A stretch of DNA of 64,000 nucleotides from Hoeflea_A sp963921345 (GTDB lineage Bacteria > Pseudomonadota > Alphaproteobacteria > Rhizobiales > Rhizobiaceae), in NCBI GenBank assembly GCA_963921345.3, contig CAWUFE020000001.1, forward strand, positions 186,001 through 250,000, in the 5' to 3' direction. The position numbers were made by a program, and so were the translations under genes. Shown here in pieces: positions 17,911 through 26,647 of this stretch; within the stretch, counting starts at the first letter, position 1, and every line of letters starts with the position of its first letter. Below the pieces are notes generated by a model. The model searched no databases. It had not been told where the DNA came from and saw nothing but the letters and a program-made list of their open reading frames with translations.

Positions 17911-19281
17911 TTATTTGTCCTTAACAACTAGAACGCTGGCGAAGAAGCCGTCGAGGCCGGCGAGCCGCGGATCGGCCGCCGGCAGCATGGCCGGCGTCGT
18001 GCGAAAATCGCCGTCGCCGGTGACCGCCGCCTCCAGGCCCGGCCAGTCGGAAGCCGCGATCGGCTGTCTTGCGACATCGGACTGCTCTTCAAGCAACCGG
18101 GCAACCAGGTCTTCGCCCTCGGCCGGATCGAGCGAACAGTTGGAAAAGACCACCAGGCCGCCGGGCCTGACAAGCGTCAGCGCCTTGTGCAGCATGCGTT
18201 CCTGAAGGGCGGCCAGCTTGGCGATATCGGCGGGACCCTTGGTCCAGGGAATGTCGGGATGACGACGCACCGTGCCCGTTGACGAGCAGGGGGCATCGAG
18301 CAGTACCCCGTCGAACGGCGAATCCGGCTGCCAGTCCATCAAGTCGCCCTGACGGACCTCCACGTCGAGCTGCAGCCGCTGCATGTTCTGCGACAGCCGT
18401 TTCAGGCGGTTGGCCGACAGATCGAGCGCGGTCACTGCCGCGCCGGCGGCGGCCAGCTGTGCGGTCTTGCCGCCCGGCGCCGCACACAGATCGGCGATCC
18501 GGCGTCCGGCGACGTCTCCGAAAAGCCGCGCCGGTATGGCAGCCGCCGCGTCCTGCACCCACCAGGCGCCCTCCTCGAATCCAGGCAACGCGGTAACCGG
18601 GCCGTCATGTCCGGCAAGGCGGACGGTGCCGGTGGGCAAAAGCGTGCCACCGAGCCGTTCGGCCCAGCCTCGCGGATCGGCCTTGATCGTCAGATCGAGC
18701 GGGGCGGGGGTTGCGTGTGCACGCAAAATGGCGTCGGCCGCCTCGCCATAGGCCGTCTGAAGACGCTCTGCGAACCAGGCCGGTGCATTGAGCGTACCGG
18801 CTTCGATCTGCGGCAGCCGGGTTTGCTTTTCGCGGCTCATGCGCCGCAGCACGGCATTGACCAGCGGTGCGAAGCGGCGGTTGCGCGGGTCGCCGCGCGC
18901 CTGTTCGACGGCGAGGTCGACGGCGGCACGGTCGGGCGTGTCGAGATAGAGGATCTGCGCGGCGGCAGTGGTCAGCACGTGAACCAGCGCCCGGGCGCCC
19001 TCCGGCAGCGGTCGGTCGACCAGAGACCCCAGGAACGCCTCGATCACCGGCAGGTGGCGAAGTGCTGCCAGAACGATGGCCCGCGTCAGCGCCTGGTCGG
19101 CGGCGGGCAGGTCGCGAAAAGCGCGATTGCCGTTGACCGGATCGAGCAGACCGTCGAGGGATGTCTGGCGATCGACGACCGCCGCGAGGATCCGCGTCGC
19201 GGCGCGGCGCGCCGCAAGGCCCGGCTTTGCGGTATCCGAAGAGGGTCGCGATGTCTTCGAGGCCGCGCGGCCCCGGCTCAA
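17911..19281 (-). CDS. rsmB: 16S rRNA cytosine methyltransferase RsmB family
   Basis: About 456 residues. The N-terminal NusB-like domain (RRAATRILAAVVDRQTSLDGLLD onward) is followed by a SAM-dependent RNA m5C methyltransferase domain: DLCAAPGGKTAQLA (SAM site), DAPCSSTGTVRRHPDIPW (catalytic Pro-Cys), and the second cysteine in SNCSLDP. The most economical start is the TTG at 19281, which shares TTGA with the htpX stop. An upstream ATG at 19395 would add a low-complexity tail and overlap htpX by 118 bp. Secure family call, moderate on the start. Confidence 0.92.
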   Translation of the reverse strand: MSRGRAASKTSRPSSDTAKPGLAARRAATRILAAVVDRQTSLDGLLDPVNGNRAFRDLPAADQALTRAIVLAALRHLPVIEAFLGSLVDRPLPEGARALVHVLTTAAAQILYLDTPDRAAVDLAVEQARGDPRNRRFAPLVNAVLRRMSREKQTRLPQIEAGTLNAPAWFAERLQTAYGEAADAILRAHATPAPLDLTIKADPRGWAERLGGTLLPTGTVRLAGHDGPVTALPGFEEGAWWVQDAAAAIPARLFGDVAGRRIADLCAAPGGKTAQLAAAGAAVTALDLSANRLKRLSQNMQRLQLDVEVRQGDLMDWQPDSPFDGVLLDAPCSSTGTVRRHPDIPWTKGPADIAKLAALQERMLHKALTLVRPGGLVVFSNCSLDPAEGEDLVARLLEEQSDVARQPIAASDWPGLEAAVTGDGDFRTTPAMLPAADPRLAGLDGFFASVLVVKDK

Positions 19282-20228
19282 GACCAGGGCCCTTTCGGCG
19301 TCTGGCGCCCGGGATTGCGGCCCCAGGGGCCCGAGTCTGCCGGATCGGCCTGCTGGCTGGGCGGCGACGGTTGCGGCGTGCCCGACTGGCCCCATTCGGC
19401 GGCCATCTGACGCAGCGCGGCGACCCGGTTTTCAGTCGCCGGATGGGTCGAAAACAGTCCGTCCATGCGCTGGCCCGACAGCGGATTGATGATGAACATG
19501 TGGGCCGTTGCCGGATTGCGCTCGGCATCCTCGTTGACGACGCGGCGGGCGCCGCCGGCGATCTTCTCGAGCGCCGAGGCCAGCCACATCGGATTGCCGC
19601 AGATTTCGGCGCCGCCGCGGTCGGCGGAATATTCGCGGGTGCGGCTGATCGCCATCTGCACCAGCCCGGCGGCCAGCGGTGCCAGGATCATCGCGGCGAG
19701 CACGCCGACGATGCCCAGCGGGTTGTTGCGGGCGCCGCGGAAGAAGAAGGCGAAATTGGCGAGCATGGTAATGGCGCCGGCGAGCGTCGCGGTGATCGTC
19801 ATGGTCAGCGTGTCGCGGTGCTTCACATGGGCGAGCTCGTGCGCCATGACGCCGGCGACTTCCTCGTGGCTCAGCCGATGCAACAGGCCGGTGGTGGCGG
19901 CGACGGCGGCGTTTTCGGGGTTGCGGCCGGTGGCAAAGGCGTTGGGCTGGTCGTTCTTGATCAGATAGACCTTGGGCATGGGCAGGTCGGCGCGCTCGGC
20001 CAGCTGCTTGACGATGCCGTAATATTCCGGTGCGGAGCGGGCGTCCACCTCGACGGCATGGTGCATCCGGAGCACCATCTTGTCGGCGTTCCAGTAGGAA
20101 AACAGGTTCATTACGGCCGCAATGACGAGGGCGATCAACATGCCGCCGGTTCCGCCGATCATAAAGCCGATCGCCATGAACAACGCGGTCATGAAGGCCA
20201 GCAGCATTGCGGTTCGCACCATATTCAT
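19278..20228 (-). CDS. htpX: Membrane zinc metalloprotease HtpX
   Basis: 316 residues from the ATG at 20228 with GGAG eight bases upstream. Two N-terminal membrane helices are followed by the zinc-binding HELAH (residues 130-134, catalytic Glu131), then two more helices (TMTITATLAGAITMLANFAF, LGIVGVLAAMILAPLAAGLV) and the third ligand region SRTREYSADRGGAEI. It degrades misfolded inner-membrane proteins. The C terminus is Pro/Gln-rich. Translationally coupled to rsmB. Divergent from the DUF1674 gene. Confidence 0.95.
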   Translation of the reverse strand: MNMVRTAMLLAFMTALFMAIGFMIGGTGGMLIALVIAAVMNLFSYWNADKMVLRMHHAVEVDARSAPEYYGIVKQLAERADLPMPKVYLIKNDQPNAFATGRNPENAAVAATTGLLHRLSHEEVAGVMAHELAHVKHRDTLTMTITATLAGAITMLANFAFFFRGARNNPLGIVGVLAAMILAPLAAGLVQMAISRTREYSADRGGAEICGNPMWLASALEKIAGGARRVVNEDAERNPATAHMFIINPLSGQRMDGLFSTHPATENRVAALRQMAAEWGQSGTPQPSPPSQQADPADSGPWGRNPGRQTPKGPWS

Positions 20229-20312
20229 GGCATGCACTCCAATGCGGGTCCTTTGCCCTATATGATGGGGTGTGCGGGAGCAGAGTTCAATGTGCCGGGA
20301 AGGCCAATCGAC

Positions 20313-20555
20313 ATGACGGAAACGGGCCCTGAAAACGGCGATCGCGCGGCGCAAGCAGCCGCCGATGGCACGCCTGAAAAGCGGCGTTTCGAGGATCTGC
20401 CGCCGGCCGCGCGACGAGCCTTGAAAGAAGCCGAGGCGCGGCGAAGAACGGTAGACGCCGCAGCGGAACAGCAGGCCGAAATCGGTGGCCGCGGCGGCAA
20501 GGACCCGGCGCGATACGGCGACTGGGAGATCGACGGACGGGCCGTCGATTTCTGA
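20313..20555 (+). CDS. DUF1674 protein, SDHAF4-like succinate dehydrogenase assembly factor
   Basis: 80 residues. The first half is Ala/Glu/Arg-rich and low complexity (FEDLPPAARRALKEAEARR). The C terminus GGRGGKDPARYGDWEIDGRA is the conserved DUF1674 signature, matching the C-terminal motif of mitochondrial SDHAF4, which binds flavinylated SdhA. A role in complex II assembly is inferred from that family. It is divergent from htpX, with 84 bp between the starts. Confidence 0.88.
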   Translation: MTETGPENGDRAAQAAADGTPEKRRFEDLPPAARRALKEAEARRRTVDAAAEQQAEIGGRGGKDPARYGDWEIDGRAVDF

Positions 20556-20561
20556 AAACGG

Positions 20562-20579
20562 ATTAAGGCCGCATTAAGG
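20562..20579. repeat. Direct repeat ATTAAGG x2, 11 bp apart
   Basis: ATTAAGG occurs at 20562-20568 and 20573-20579, one helical turn apart, directly after the DUF1674 stop and upstream of the first TadG-VWA promoter region. It could be a regulator site; there is no supporting copy elsewhere in the window. Confidence 0.3.
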
Positions 20580-20622
20580 ATCTTACCAAAAGTACGGCGT
20601 TTCATGACCGATTCCTGACCCG

Positions 20623-20655
20623 GTTAACTTTAGTTCAAGGCTGACTTTTCATAGT
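20623..20655 (+). promoter_or_regulatory. Conserved upstream element of TadG-VWA gene 1
   Basis: AT-rich element beginning GTTAACTTTAGTTCAAGGC and ending in TTTTCATAGTC. A close relative lies at 22683-22717 upstream of the second VWA gene. The distances to the two ATGs are alike (about 290 and 310 bp). The core TTAACTTTnGTTCAA followed by TCATA is the shared part. Probably a promoter or regulator site giving a long leader. No standard sigma-70 spacing could be assigned. Confidence 0.5.
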
Positions 20656-20888
20656 CTGGTTTTGCAGTTCCGCCCTGGATGGACAGGGGTCGTGGCGACC
20701 GGTCTGCACCGTTATTCCGACATTGGATTCGATCCGAGGATCGAAGTCCCGGTCGCCGAGCAATGCCGCAATCAGTGCGGCGGTGCGTTGGTTGGCCGGG
20801 GGAGACGGAAGCCGCTACCGCATAGTCAAGAACACGGTCCGCAGGGACCGAGGGACATTGATTGCGCAGCGGCGCGGGTTCGTCAGAT

Positions 20889-20917
20889 AAGGCGGTCGCG
20901 GCGGCACGGCCTTTTTT
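20889..20917 (+). terminator. Terminator-like hairpin in leader of TadG-VWA gene 1
   Basis: AAGGC...GCCTT pairs, with a G-G mismatch and an extra GT/AC pair inside, and six T follow immediately. It lies only ~27 bp before the ATG at 20944 and just ahead of the AGGGG ribosome site. It could act as a leader attenuator or simply be a weak terminator. Confidence 0.35.
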
Positions 20918-20943
20918 GTCCCTTCTTCTTAGGGGCAACGAAC

Positions 20944-22560
20944 ATGACTTCCGCTCGCTCGAGGTTTTCCGTCAAGCGTTTCTTCCGCAACCGGGGCGGC
21001 AATTTCGCCATCCACTTCGGACTCGCGGCGACCTTCATTTTTCTGGCTGGCGGCCTGGCGGTCGATTACACCCTGGCGCTTGGCTCCAGGATCCGTATCA
21101 ACAATGCCCTGGATGCCGCGTCGCTGGCGACTGGCCGGGCGCTGGCGATCGGCGAGATCAGCTCGACGGGCGACGCGGCCGAAAACTACTTCAAGGCCGT
21201 GTTCGCGGCGAATATGGGCGACAACGCGTTCGACTCGACGACCTACACGCTGAAGAACTTCAACCTCGACATGGTCGCCAAGACCGTCTCCGCCGAGGTC
21301 GAAATCGATCAGAATCTGACGCTCCTGCGGGTCGGCGTCGGCAAAGCCACGCAGGGCGTCGCCAGTTTCTCGGCGGCGAGTTTCGGTATCGGCTCGGTCG
21401 AGGTCGCCATGGTGGTGGACGTGACCGGATCGATGGGCAACGGAACGGGCAGCAAGCTGGACAATCTGAAGCAGGCGGCCACACTGGGCGTGGCCGAGCT
21501 GTTGGCCGCCAACACGCCGACCGACGAGAACATTCGCATCAGCCTGGTGCCCTATGCCTACGGCGTCAACGCCGGGCCTCTGGCAAAATATGTCTATCCC
21601 GACTACCGGGAATCCAAGAGCGATGCGCCGGTCTACGATCCGAGCTTTCCGGCCGGTTACGACGTCGATGCCTTTCAGGCCCCGTACAAGACCAATTGCT
21701 ACTGGGTTCAAAACCGGGTCGCGCCGCCGATGTTCGACTATGCCGGGTTTGACGGCACAAAAGGGTTTCCGAAACCCATCAACGCGTCGTTCTCGCTCGG
21801 CAGCAGCGTCGATGCGCCCTTTGCGGAGCCGCGTTATCAGCTCGCAAGCCACGGCGGATACAGCGGAACCTACACCTGCTTCCTGCCCAACGATTTCCGG
21901 GTCAACAGCGACGGCACCAATGTCGATGATTGCGCAACCGACCGCAAGGCGCCGAAGACCAGCGGCCTGCCTTCCTATCAGTACACCGACGAAAACCCGT
22001 CGAAGGGCATGATCAGCCGCGATTCACGGCTTTACAACAATTACTGTCCGAGCGCGCCGCTGGTCCTGCTGACCAGCAACCAGACGACGCTGACAAACGC
22101 CATCAGCGGTCTGACCGGAAGCGGCTATACGGCAGGCCATATCGGTCTGCAGTGGGCCTGGTACACGATCTCCCACAAATGGGCGGACTATATCGACGGG
22201 GTCGCATCGGACCCGGGCGACATGGCCGTCGACGACGATCTCGCCAAGTTCATTATCCTGATGACGGACGGCAAGTTCAACACCGCCTATGCCGGCACCA
22301 ACTCGTCCTACGTGACCAGCCAACCCAGCCTGTCGGAATTCCATACGGACAAGCTGTGCGACAATATCAAGCTGCAGGGCATCAAGATCTTCACCATCGG
22401 CTACGCAACGCCGTCCTATGCCGATGCGATGCTGGAGGACTGCGCTTCCCCGGACGAAGGGACGTTCACCTATTCCTATGAACCGAATACGGCGGCCGAG
22501 CTGACCGACACCTACCGCACGATCGCCAACATGATCCGCACGCTGCGGCTGGCGAAGTAA
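20944..22560 (+). CDS. TadG-like pilus-associated VWA-domain protein, copy 1
   Basis: 538 residues; ATG after AGGGG. Residues 18-45 form a TadE/TadG-type N-terminal helix (GGNFAIHFGLAATFIFLAGG), followed by DAASLATGRAL, and residues ~85-145 are a small beta domain. A VWA domain begins at ~153, with the metal site DVTGSM (Asp159, Thr161, Ser163), and continues to the end. A long insertion (about 210-390) contains several cysteines, TNCYWVQNR and CATDRKAPKTSG. The C terminus is ETIANMIRTL-like. It is probably anchored in the inner membrane with the VWA in the periplasm. TadG proteins accompany Flp/Tad pili; the exact role is unknown. Confidence 0.85.
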   Translation: MTSARSRFSVKRFFRNRGGNFAIHFGLAATFIFLAGGLAVDYTLALGSRIRINNALDAASLATGRALAIGEISSTGDAAENYFKAVFAANMGDNAFDSTTYTLKNFNLDMVAKTVSAEVEIDQNLTLLRVGVGKATQGVASFSAASFGIGSVEVAMVVDVTGSMGNGTGSKLDNLKQAATLGVAELLAANTPTDENIRISLVPYAYGVNAGPLAKYVYPDYRESKSDAPVYDPSFPAGYDVDAFQAPYKTNCYWVQNRVAPPMFDYAGFDGTKGFPKPINASFSLGSSVDAPFAEPRYQLASHGGYSGTYTCFLPNDFRVNSDGTNVDDCATDRKAPKTSGLPSYQYTDENPSKGMISRDSRLYNNYCPSAPLVLLTSNQTTLTNAISGLTGSGYTAGHIGLQWAWYTISHKWADYIDGVASDPGDMAVDDDLAKFIILMTDGKFNTAYAGTNSSYVTSQPSLSEFHTDKLCDNIKLQGIKIFTIGYATPSYADAMLEDCASPDEGTFTYSYEPNTAAELTDTYRTIANMIRTLRLAK

Positions 22561-22682
22561 TATCGGACGGTCCGACGGCGAAACCCGCCGCCGGCGAAAC
22601 TCCGGCGGATTGCCGGCCGGGCGTTTGCGGTCTGTTAATCACTTTGGCAGCCCGATCGCCCGGATTACGCGATTTTCCGCGG

Positions 22683-22717
22683 TTTTAACTTTTGTTCAAA
22701 GCCGGCTTCTCATATTG
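22683..22717 (+). promoter_or_regulatory. Conserved upstream element of TadG-VWA gene 2
   Basis: Second copy of the element seen before gene 1: TTTTAACTTTTGTTCAAAGC continuing to TTCTCATATTG. Further downstream both leaders also share a GTGGCG...GCGACCGG...CTG block, so the leader was duplicated together with the gene. Distance to the ATG is about 310 bp. Confidence 0.5.
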
Positions 22718-22837
22718 CCGACCTGCAGGAGGCACCTTCTGGCGACGTGGCGCCTGCGACCGGACTGAATTCAAGAATGCACGCTGAAAGCTGATTTCCA
22801 GCAAACGGACGTTCAAAACCGGTCATTTGAACTCCGG

Positions 22838-22858
22838 CCGCGCCCTTGGCGCGGTTTT
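22838..22858 (+). terminator. Hairpin plus U-tract in the leader of TadG-VWA gene 2
   Basis: CCGCGCC and GGCGCGG form a perfect 7-bp stem around a CTT loop, with TTTT immediately after. It lies between the conserved upstream element and the ATG, 167 bp before the start, so it would end a leader RNA of roughly 130 nt. Either an attenuator or the 3' end of a small RNA. Confidence 0.6.
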
Positions 22859-23025
22859 CGCAATCGCCGGCGGATAAGCGATGGGAGCTGCCGCCGGACC
22901 CGTTGATAGATGGCCCGGACGGGCCGACAGGTATCTGTGCTGCAGGGCGGCGCGGACCGACCGATTTGCGGCGGCCGTGACCGGGCGGCGGTGCGGATGG
23001 CCTGCAACCGGCAGGTTTGACGACC

Positions 23026-24636
23026 ATGAGCTCCCATCGAACCAAGGCGTCGGCACGACGTCTGCTTTCCAATGACAGCGGCAATTTCGCAATCAGTTTC
23101 GGATTGGCAACGACCATCATCTTCCTGGCGGCCGGTCTGGCGGTCGACTATACGGTAGCCCTGAACAAGAAGATCCGAATCAACAATGCGCTGGACGCAG
23201 CCTCGCTGGCGACGGGCCGGGCGCTGTCCATCAGCGAAATCGGAACCACCGGGACCGAAGCCAAGGATTTTTTCAAGGCGATCTTCGCCGCCAATATGGG
23301 TGATGACGCCTTTGACACCAACGTCTACGCGCTGGACAGCTTCACGATCGATACGGACGCCCAGACCGTTTCCGCCGCAGTCAGCACCAAGCAGCCGCTG
23401 ACCCTGCTGCGGGTCGGCACCGGCAAGACCGAACAAACCGTCGCGAGCTATTCGAAGGTGGCCTTCGGCATCGGCTCCATCGAAGTCGCGATGGTGCTCG
23501 ACGTCACCGGATCGATGGGGTCAGGCAATGGCAGCAAGCTCGACAATCTGATGGATGCCGCGACGTTGGGGGTCGAAGAATTGCTGGCGGCCAACACGCC
23601 GACGGACACCAACGTCCGCATCAGCCTGATTCCCTACGACTACGGCGTCAACGCCGGACCGCTCGCCAAATATGTCTATCCCGACTACAAGGAAGCGAAG
23701 AGCGACGCGCCGGTCTACGATCCGAGTTTCGCGGCGGGCTACGACGTCGATACATTTCAGGCGCCCTACAAGACCAATTGCTACTGGGTGCAAAACCGGG
23801 TTGTTCCGCCAGTCTTCGACTATGCCGGCTTCGATGTTTCCGAGTTTCCGCAACCGGTCAATGCGGTCTTTTCCGATGCCGCCGGATACGGCGCGCTGGC
23901 TGATCTGCGGATCCGACCGGTGAGCCACGGCGGCGGCTGGGGAACCTATACCTGTTTTCTGCCGGACGATTTCATCGTCGAGAGCGACGGCACCAGCGTC
24001 GACGACTGCGCGACGGATCGCAAGGCGCCCAAGACCGGCGGGCTGACCTCGTATCAATACACCGACGAAAACCCCTCTGTCGGAATGATCAGTCGCGATT
24101 CACGGCTGGAGGAGGACGAGTGCCCGAGTTCGTCCCTGGTCTTGCTGACGGCAAACGAATCCGATCTCAAGACGGCCATCGGCAATCTTTCGGGTGGCGG
24201 CTACACCGCAGGTCACATCGGTCTGCAATGGGCCTGGTACACGATTTCCCACAAATGGGCGGATTACATCGACGGAACCGACTCCGATCCGGGCGACATG
24301 AGCACGGACGACGATCTGGCCAAATTCATCATTCTGATGACCGATGGAAAGTTCAACACCGCCTATGCCGGTACCAATTCGAGCAGCGTCACCAGCAAAG
24401 GCACGCTGTCGAAATCCCACACGGACAGCCTGTGCACCAATATCAAGGCACAAGGCATCAAGATCTTCACCATCGGCTATGAAACGCCGGACAGCGCCGA
24501 CGACATGCTGGAGGACTGCGCGTCGCCCGACGAGGGCACGTTCACCTACTCCTACGAGCCCGATTCGGCGGAAGAGCTGAAAGAGACCTACGAGACCATC
24601 GCCAACATGATCCGGACGCTGCGGCTGACGCAGTAG
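23026..24636 (+). CDS. TadG-like pilus-associated VWA-domain protein, copy 2
   Basis: 536 residues from the ATG at 23026 (a TTG three codons earlier is also open). The architecture is the same as copy 1, and many stretches are identical: AKYVYPDY, DAPVYDPSF, TNCYWVQNRV, QWAWYTISHKWADYIDG, TAYAGTNSS. VWA metal site LDVTGSMGSG. N-terminal SGNFAISFGLATTIIFLAAG is the membrane helix. It is the closest relative of copy 1, so this pair is probably the most recent duplication. Transcription likely starts at the conserved element ahead of it. Confidence 0.85.
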   Translation: MSSHRTKASARRLLSNDSGNFAISFGLATTIIFLAAGLAVDYTVALNKKIRINNALDAASLATGRALSISEIGTTGTEAKDFFKAIFAANMGDDAFDTNVYALDSFTIDTDAQTVSAAVSTKQPLTLLRVGTGKTEQTVASYSKVAFGIGSIEVAMVLDVTGSMGSGNGSKLDNLMDAATLGVEELLAANTPTDTNVRISLIPYDYGVNAGPLAKYVYPDYKEAKSDAPVYDPSFAAGYDVDTFQAPYKTNCYWVQNRVVPPVFDYAGFDVSEFPQPVNAVFSDAAGYGALADLRIRPVSHGGGWGTYTCFLPDDFIVESDGTSVDDCATDRKAPKTGGLTSYQYTDENPSVGMISRDSRLEEDECPSSSLVLLTANESDLKTAIGNLSGGGYTAGHIGLQWAWYTISHKWADYIDGTDSDPGDMSTDDDLAKFIILMTDGKFNTAYAGTNSSSVTSKGTLSKSHTDSLCTNIKAQGIKIFTIGYETPDSADDMLEDCASPDEGTFTYSYEPDSAEELKETYETIANMIRTLRLTQ

Positions 24637-24652
24637 AAGGATTGTCGCATTC

Positions 24653-24678
24653 GGCACGCCGCCCGCCGGCGGCGTGCC
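24653..24678 (+). terminator. Strong hairpin after TadG-VWA gene 2
   Basis: GGCACGCCGCC and GGCGGCGTGCC pair perfectly over 11 bp around a CGCC loop, 16 bp past the stop codon. No T-run follows, so it may protect the 3' end or pause polymerase rather than act as a classic intrinsic terminator. Confidence 0.5.
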
Positions 24679-24955
24679 TAACGTGACGGCCAAGGGTCGG
24701 GGTCTCCGCCGCGTCGTTCAATCCAAACCGACGCCGCCGGCTATCGGTTCGCCAGCTTCTGCTTCCTTTGCCGCCGGAGCAGCGTGCCGAAGCGTTACCG
24801 CCGCGAAGAGAACCCGGTCTTCAGCTCGCCGGCCGTCTGTTCATAAGGCGTTAGTGAACGCAATGGCGGGTCTGCCAAACTAATCTTCCGTTCAGTGGAC
24901 CGAACGTCGTCAATCGTCGAGGAAACCGTGCTCGATCGATTACGGGACGACAGAC

Positions 24956-26428
24956 ATGAACCACCACGGACGATTGCGGTCATTTCCTGCCGCCGACAGC
25001 GGCAATATCGCGATAATGTTGGCGTTGGTTATCTTCGCGATCTTTGCGGCCGGCGGCCTGGCAGTGGATTACGCCGCAAGCCTGGCGTTGAGAACGCGGA
25101 TCGGCAACGCCAGCGATGCCGCGACACTGGCGACGGCGCGGGCGATCCTGGTCAAGAAGATCGACCCGTCGAAGCAGGAGACGGAAGACTATTTCAAGGC
25201 GGTTTTCGCCGCCAATATGGGCTACGATTCCTTCGACGACAGCGGGATGCGGCTCACCAGGTTCAGCGTCGATGCCGATCGCAAAACGGTGACGGCACTA
25301 ATTGGCGCCGATCGGAGGTTGACTCTCTACCGGGCGGCGTCGGGCAAGACCAAACAGGCCCTGGCTGTCGCATCGCGCGTCAGTTACGCACTTGACCAAT
25401 CGGAAGTGGCGATGGTGCTGGATGTCACCATGTCAATGTTCAGCGGCGGCAGATTGCAGGCGCTGAAGGACGCCACCGATGTGGCTATCGACGATCTGCT
25501 GGAAGCAAACACCCCGACAGAAACCAGGGTGCGCATCAGTCTCATTCCCTACGACAGGGCTGTGAATGTAGGGGCGCTTTCGAAATATGTGTATCACAGC
25601 CTGTCGGTGGGCCCGCATAACCGGCTGTACGGGACCAGCGACGCGCCGCGCTATGATCCCAGCTTTACTGCCGGCTACGATGTAAAGGCGCATTGGGAAC
25701 CGCTCGGCGCCGATTGCACGGCAACCAGCAGCCGTGATTTCCATTGTGTGAACTTTCCCCGACGCTATCGGGCCATCAAGCCGGACGGGACGATGGACCA
25801 CACCTGCGCCACAGACCGGAAGCCGCCTGCGACCGGCGGAAGTCCGTCCCACCAATACACCGACGAGAATCCGTCCCAGGGCATGATCGACTGGGATCCG
25901 GAAGGGTATACCTGCTCCACTTGGCTGACGGAACTGCAACCGCTGACCAGCGACGCAGCGAAACTGAAAGCGGTCATTTCGAGCTTGAGCGGCGGCAACA
26001 CCACCGCGGGCGCCATCGGGTTGCAATGGGCGTGGTATACGGTCTCGCCGAACTGGGCCGACTATCTGCCGGCTGGATCTAGGCCGGGCGACAACGCCGT
26101 CAATCGCAGGCTCAAGAAATACATCATCATGATGACCGATGGCGGCTTCAACACGGCCTATGCAAAATCGATGCCCAATCCGACTTCGTCCCATCGGTGG
26201 CCCAATACCAATTTCGCGCGACTGTGCCACGCCATCAAAGCCCGTGGCATCAGGATTTTCACCGTGGGTTTCAAGACCTACAGCGCTGCAAACACCGTAT
26301 TGCGGGATTGTGCATCGAAGGACAAAAGGGACAATCCCGAATTTTTCAATCCGGAGTCGGCAGATGATCTGAAGGAAACCTACAAGGCCATCGCGGAGCG
26401 GATCGATGTCGTGCGCCTTACGCACTGA
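24956..26428 (+). CDS. TadG-like VWA-domain protein, copy 3 (divergent)
   Basis: 490 residues. N-terminal helix SGNIAIMLALVIFAIFAAGG, then DAATLATARAILV and a VWA domain whose metal site reads DVTMSMF (Asp156): the glycine of the DVTGSM form is replaced by methionine. The insertion is shorter than in copies 1 and 2 (CTATSSRDFHCVNFPRRY replaces the long Cys/Tyr-rich stretch) but keeps CATDRKPP and YTDENPSQGMI. The C-terminal part differs most (FKTYSAANTVLRDCASKDKRD). Probably the oldest or fastest-changing member. The start ATG follows GGGACGAC. Confidence 0.82.
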   Translation: MNHHGRLRSFPAADSGNIAIMLALVIFAIFAAGGLAVDYAASLALRTRIGNASDAATLATARAILVKKIDPSKQETEDYFKAVFAANMGYDSFDDSGMRLTRFSVDADRKTVTALIGADRRLTLYRAASGKTKQALAVASRVSYALDQSEVAMVLDVTMSMFSGGRLQALKDATDVAIDDLLEANTPTETRVRISLIPYDRAVNVGALSKYVYHSLSVGPHNRLYGTSDAPRYDPSFTAGYDVKAHWEPLGADCTATSSRDFHCVNFPRRYRAIKPDGTMDHTCATDRKPPATGGSPSHQYTDENPSQGMIDWDPEGYTCSTWLTELQPLTSDAAKLKAVISSLSGGNTTAGAIGLQWAWYTVSPNWADYLPAGSRPGDNAVNRRLKKYIIMMTDGGFNTAYAKSMPNPTSSHRWPNTNFARLCHAIKARGIRIFTVGFKTYSAANTVLRDCASKDKRDNPEFFNPESADDLKETYKAIAERIDVVRLTH

Positions 26429-26491
26429 GGCGTTCGGCTCCCTTTGGCATCTGGATGCAAAAACTGCAATGAAATTATGAGGTTGGTTGTT

Positions 26492-26532
26492 TCGGTAAAA
26501 TTCTACCGATCCACTTAAATTCATTTAAATTC
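26492..26532. promoter_or_regulatory. Inverted repeat and tandem repeats upstream of TadG-VWA gene 4
   Basis: TCGGTA-AAATTC-TACCGA is a perfect palindrome (26492-26509). Two copies of TTAAATTC follow at 26515-26522 and 26525-26532, exactly 10 bp apart. The spacing and symmetry look like regulator sites in an AT-rich promoter region 115-155 bp before the gene 4 start. The palindrome could alternatively be a weak hairpin at the end of gene 3. Confidence 0.45.
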
Positions 26533-26647
26533 TAATCTTCTACAACAGATGGACAAATCGGGCGGGTTCCGGCAGGCGGCTCCATGAGTCGGGGCGACGG
26601 CCGCCAGAACGAAATGTTGTGTTGTCAATCTGATGGGAAGATTCGCA

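Noticed and set aside
19282..19395. Longer N terminus for RsmB
   Set aside because: Low-complexity translation overlapping htpX by 118 bp; the TTG at 19281 is more economical.
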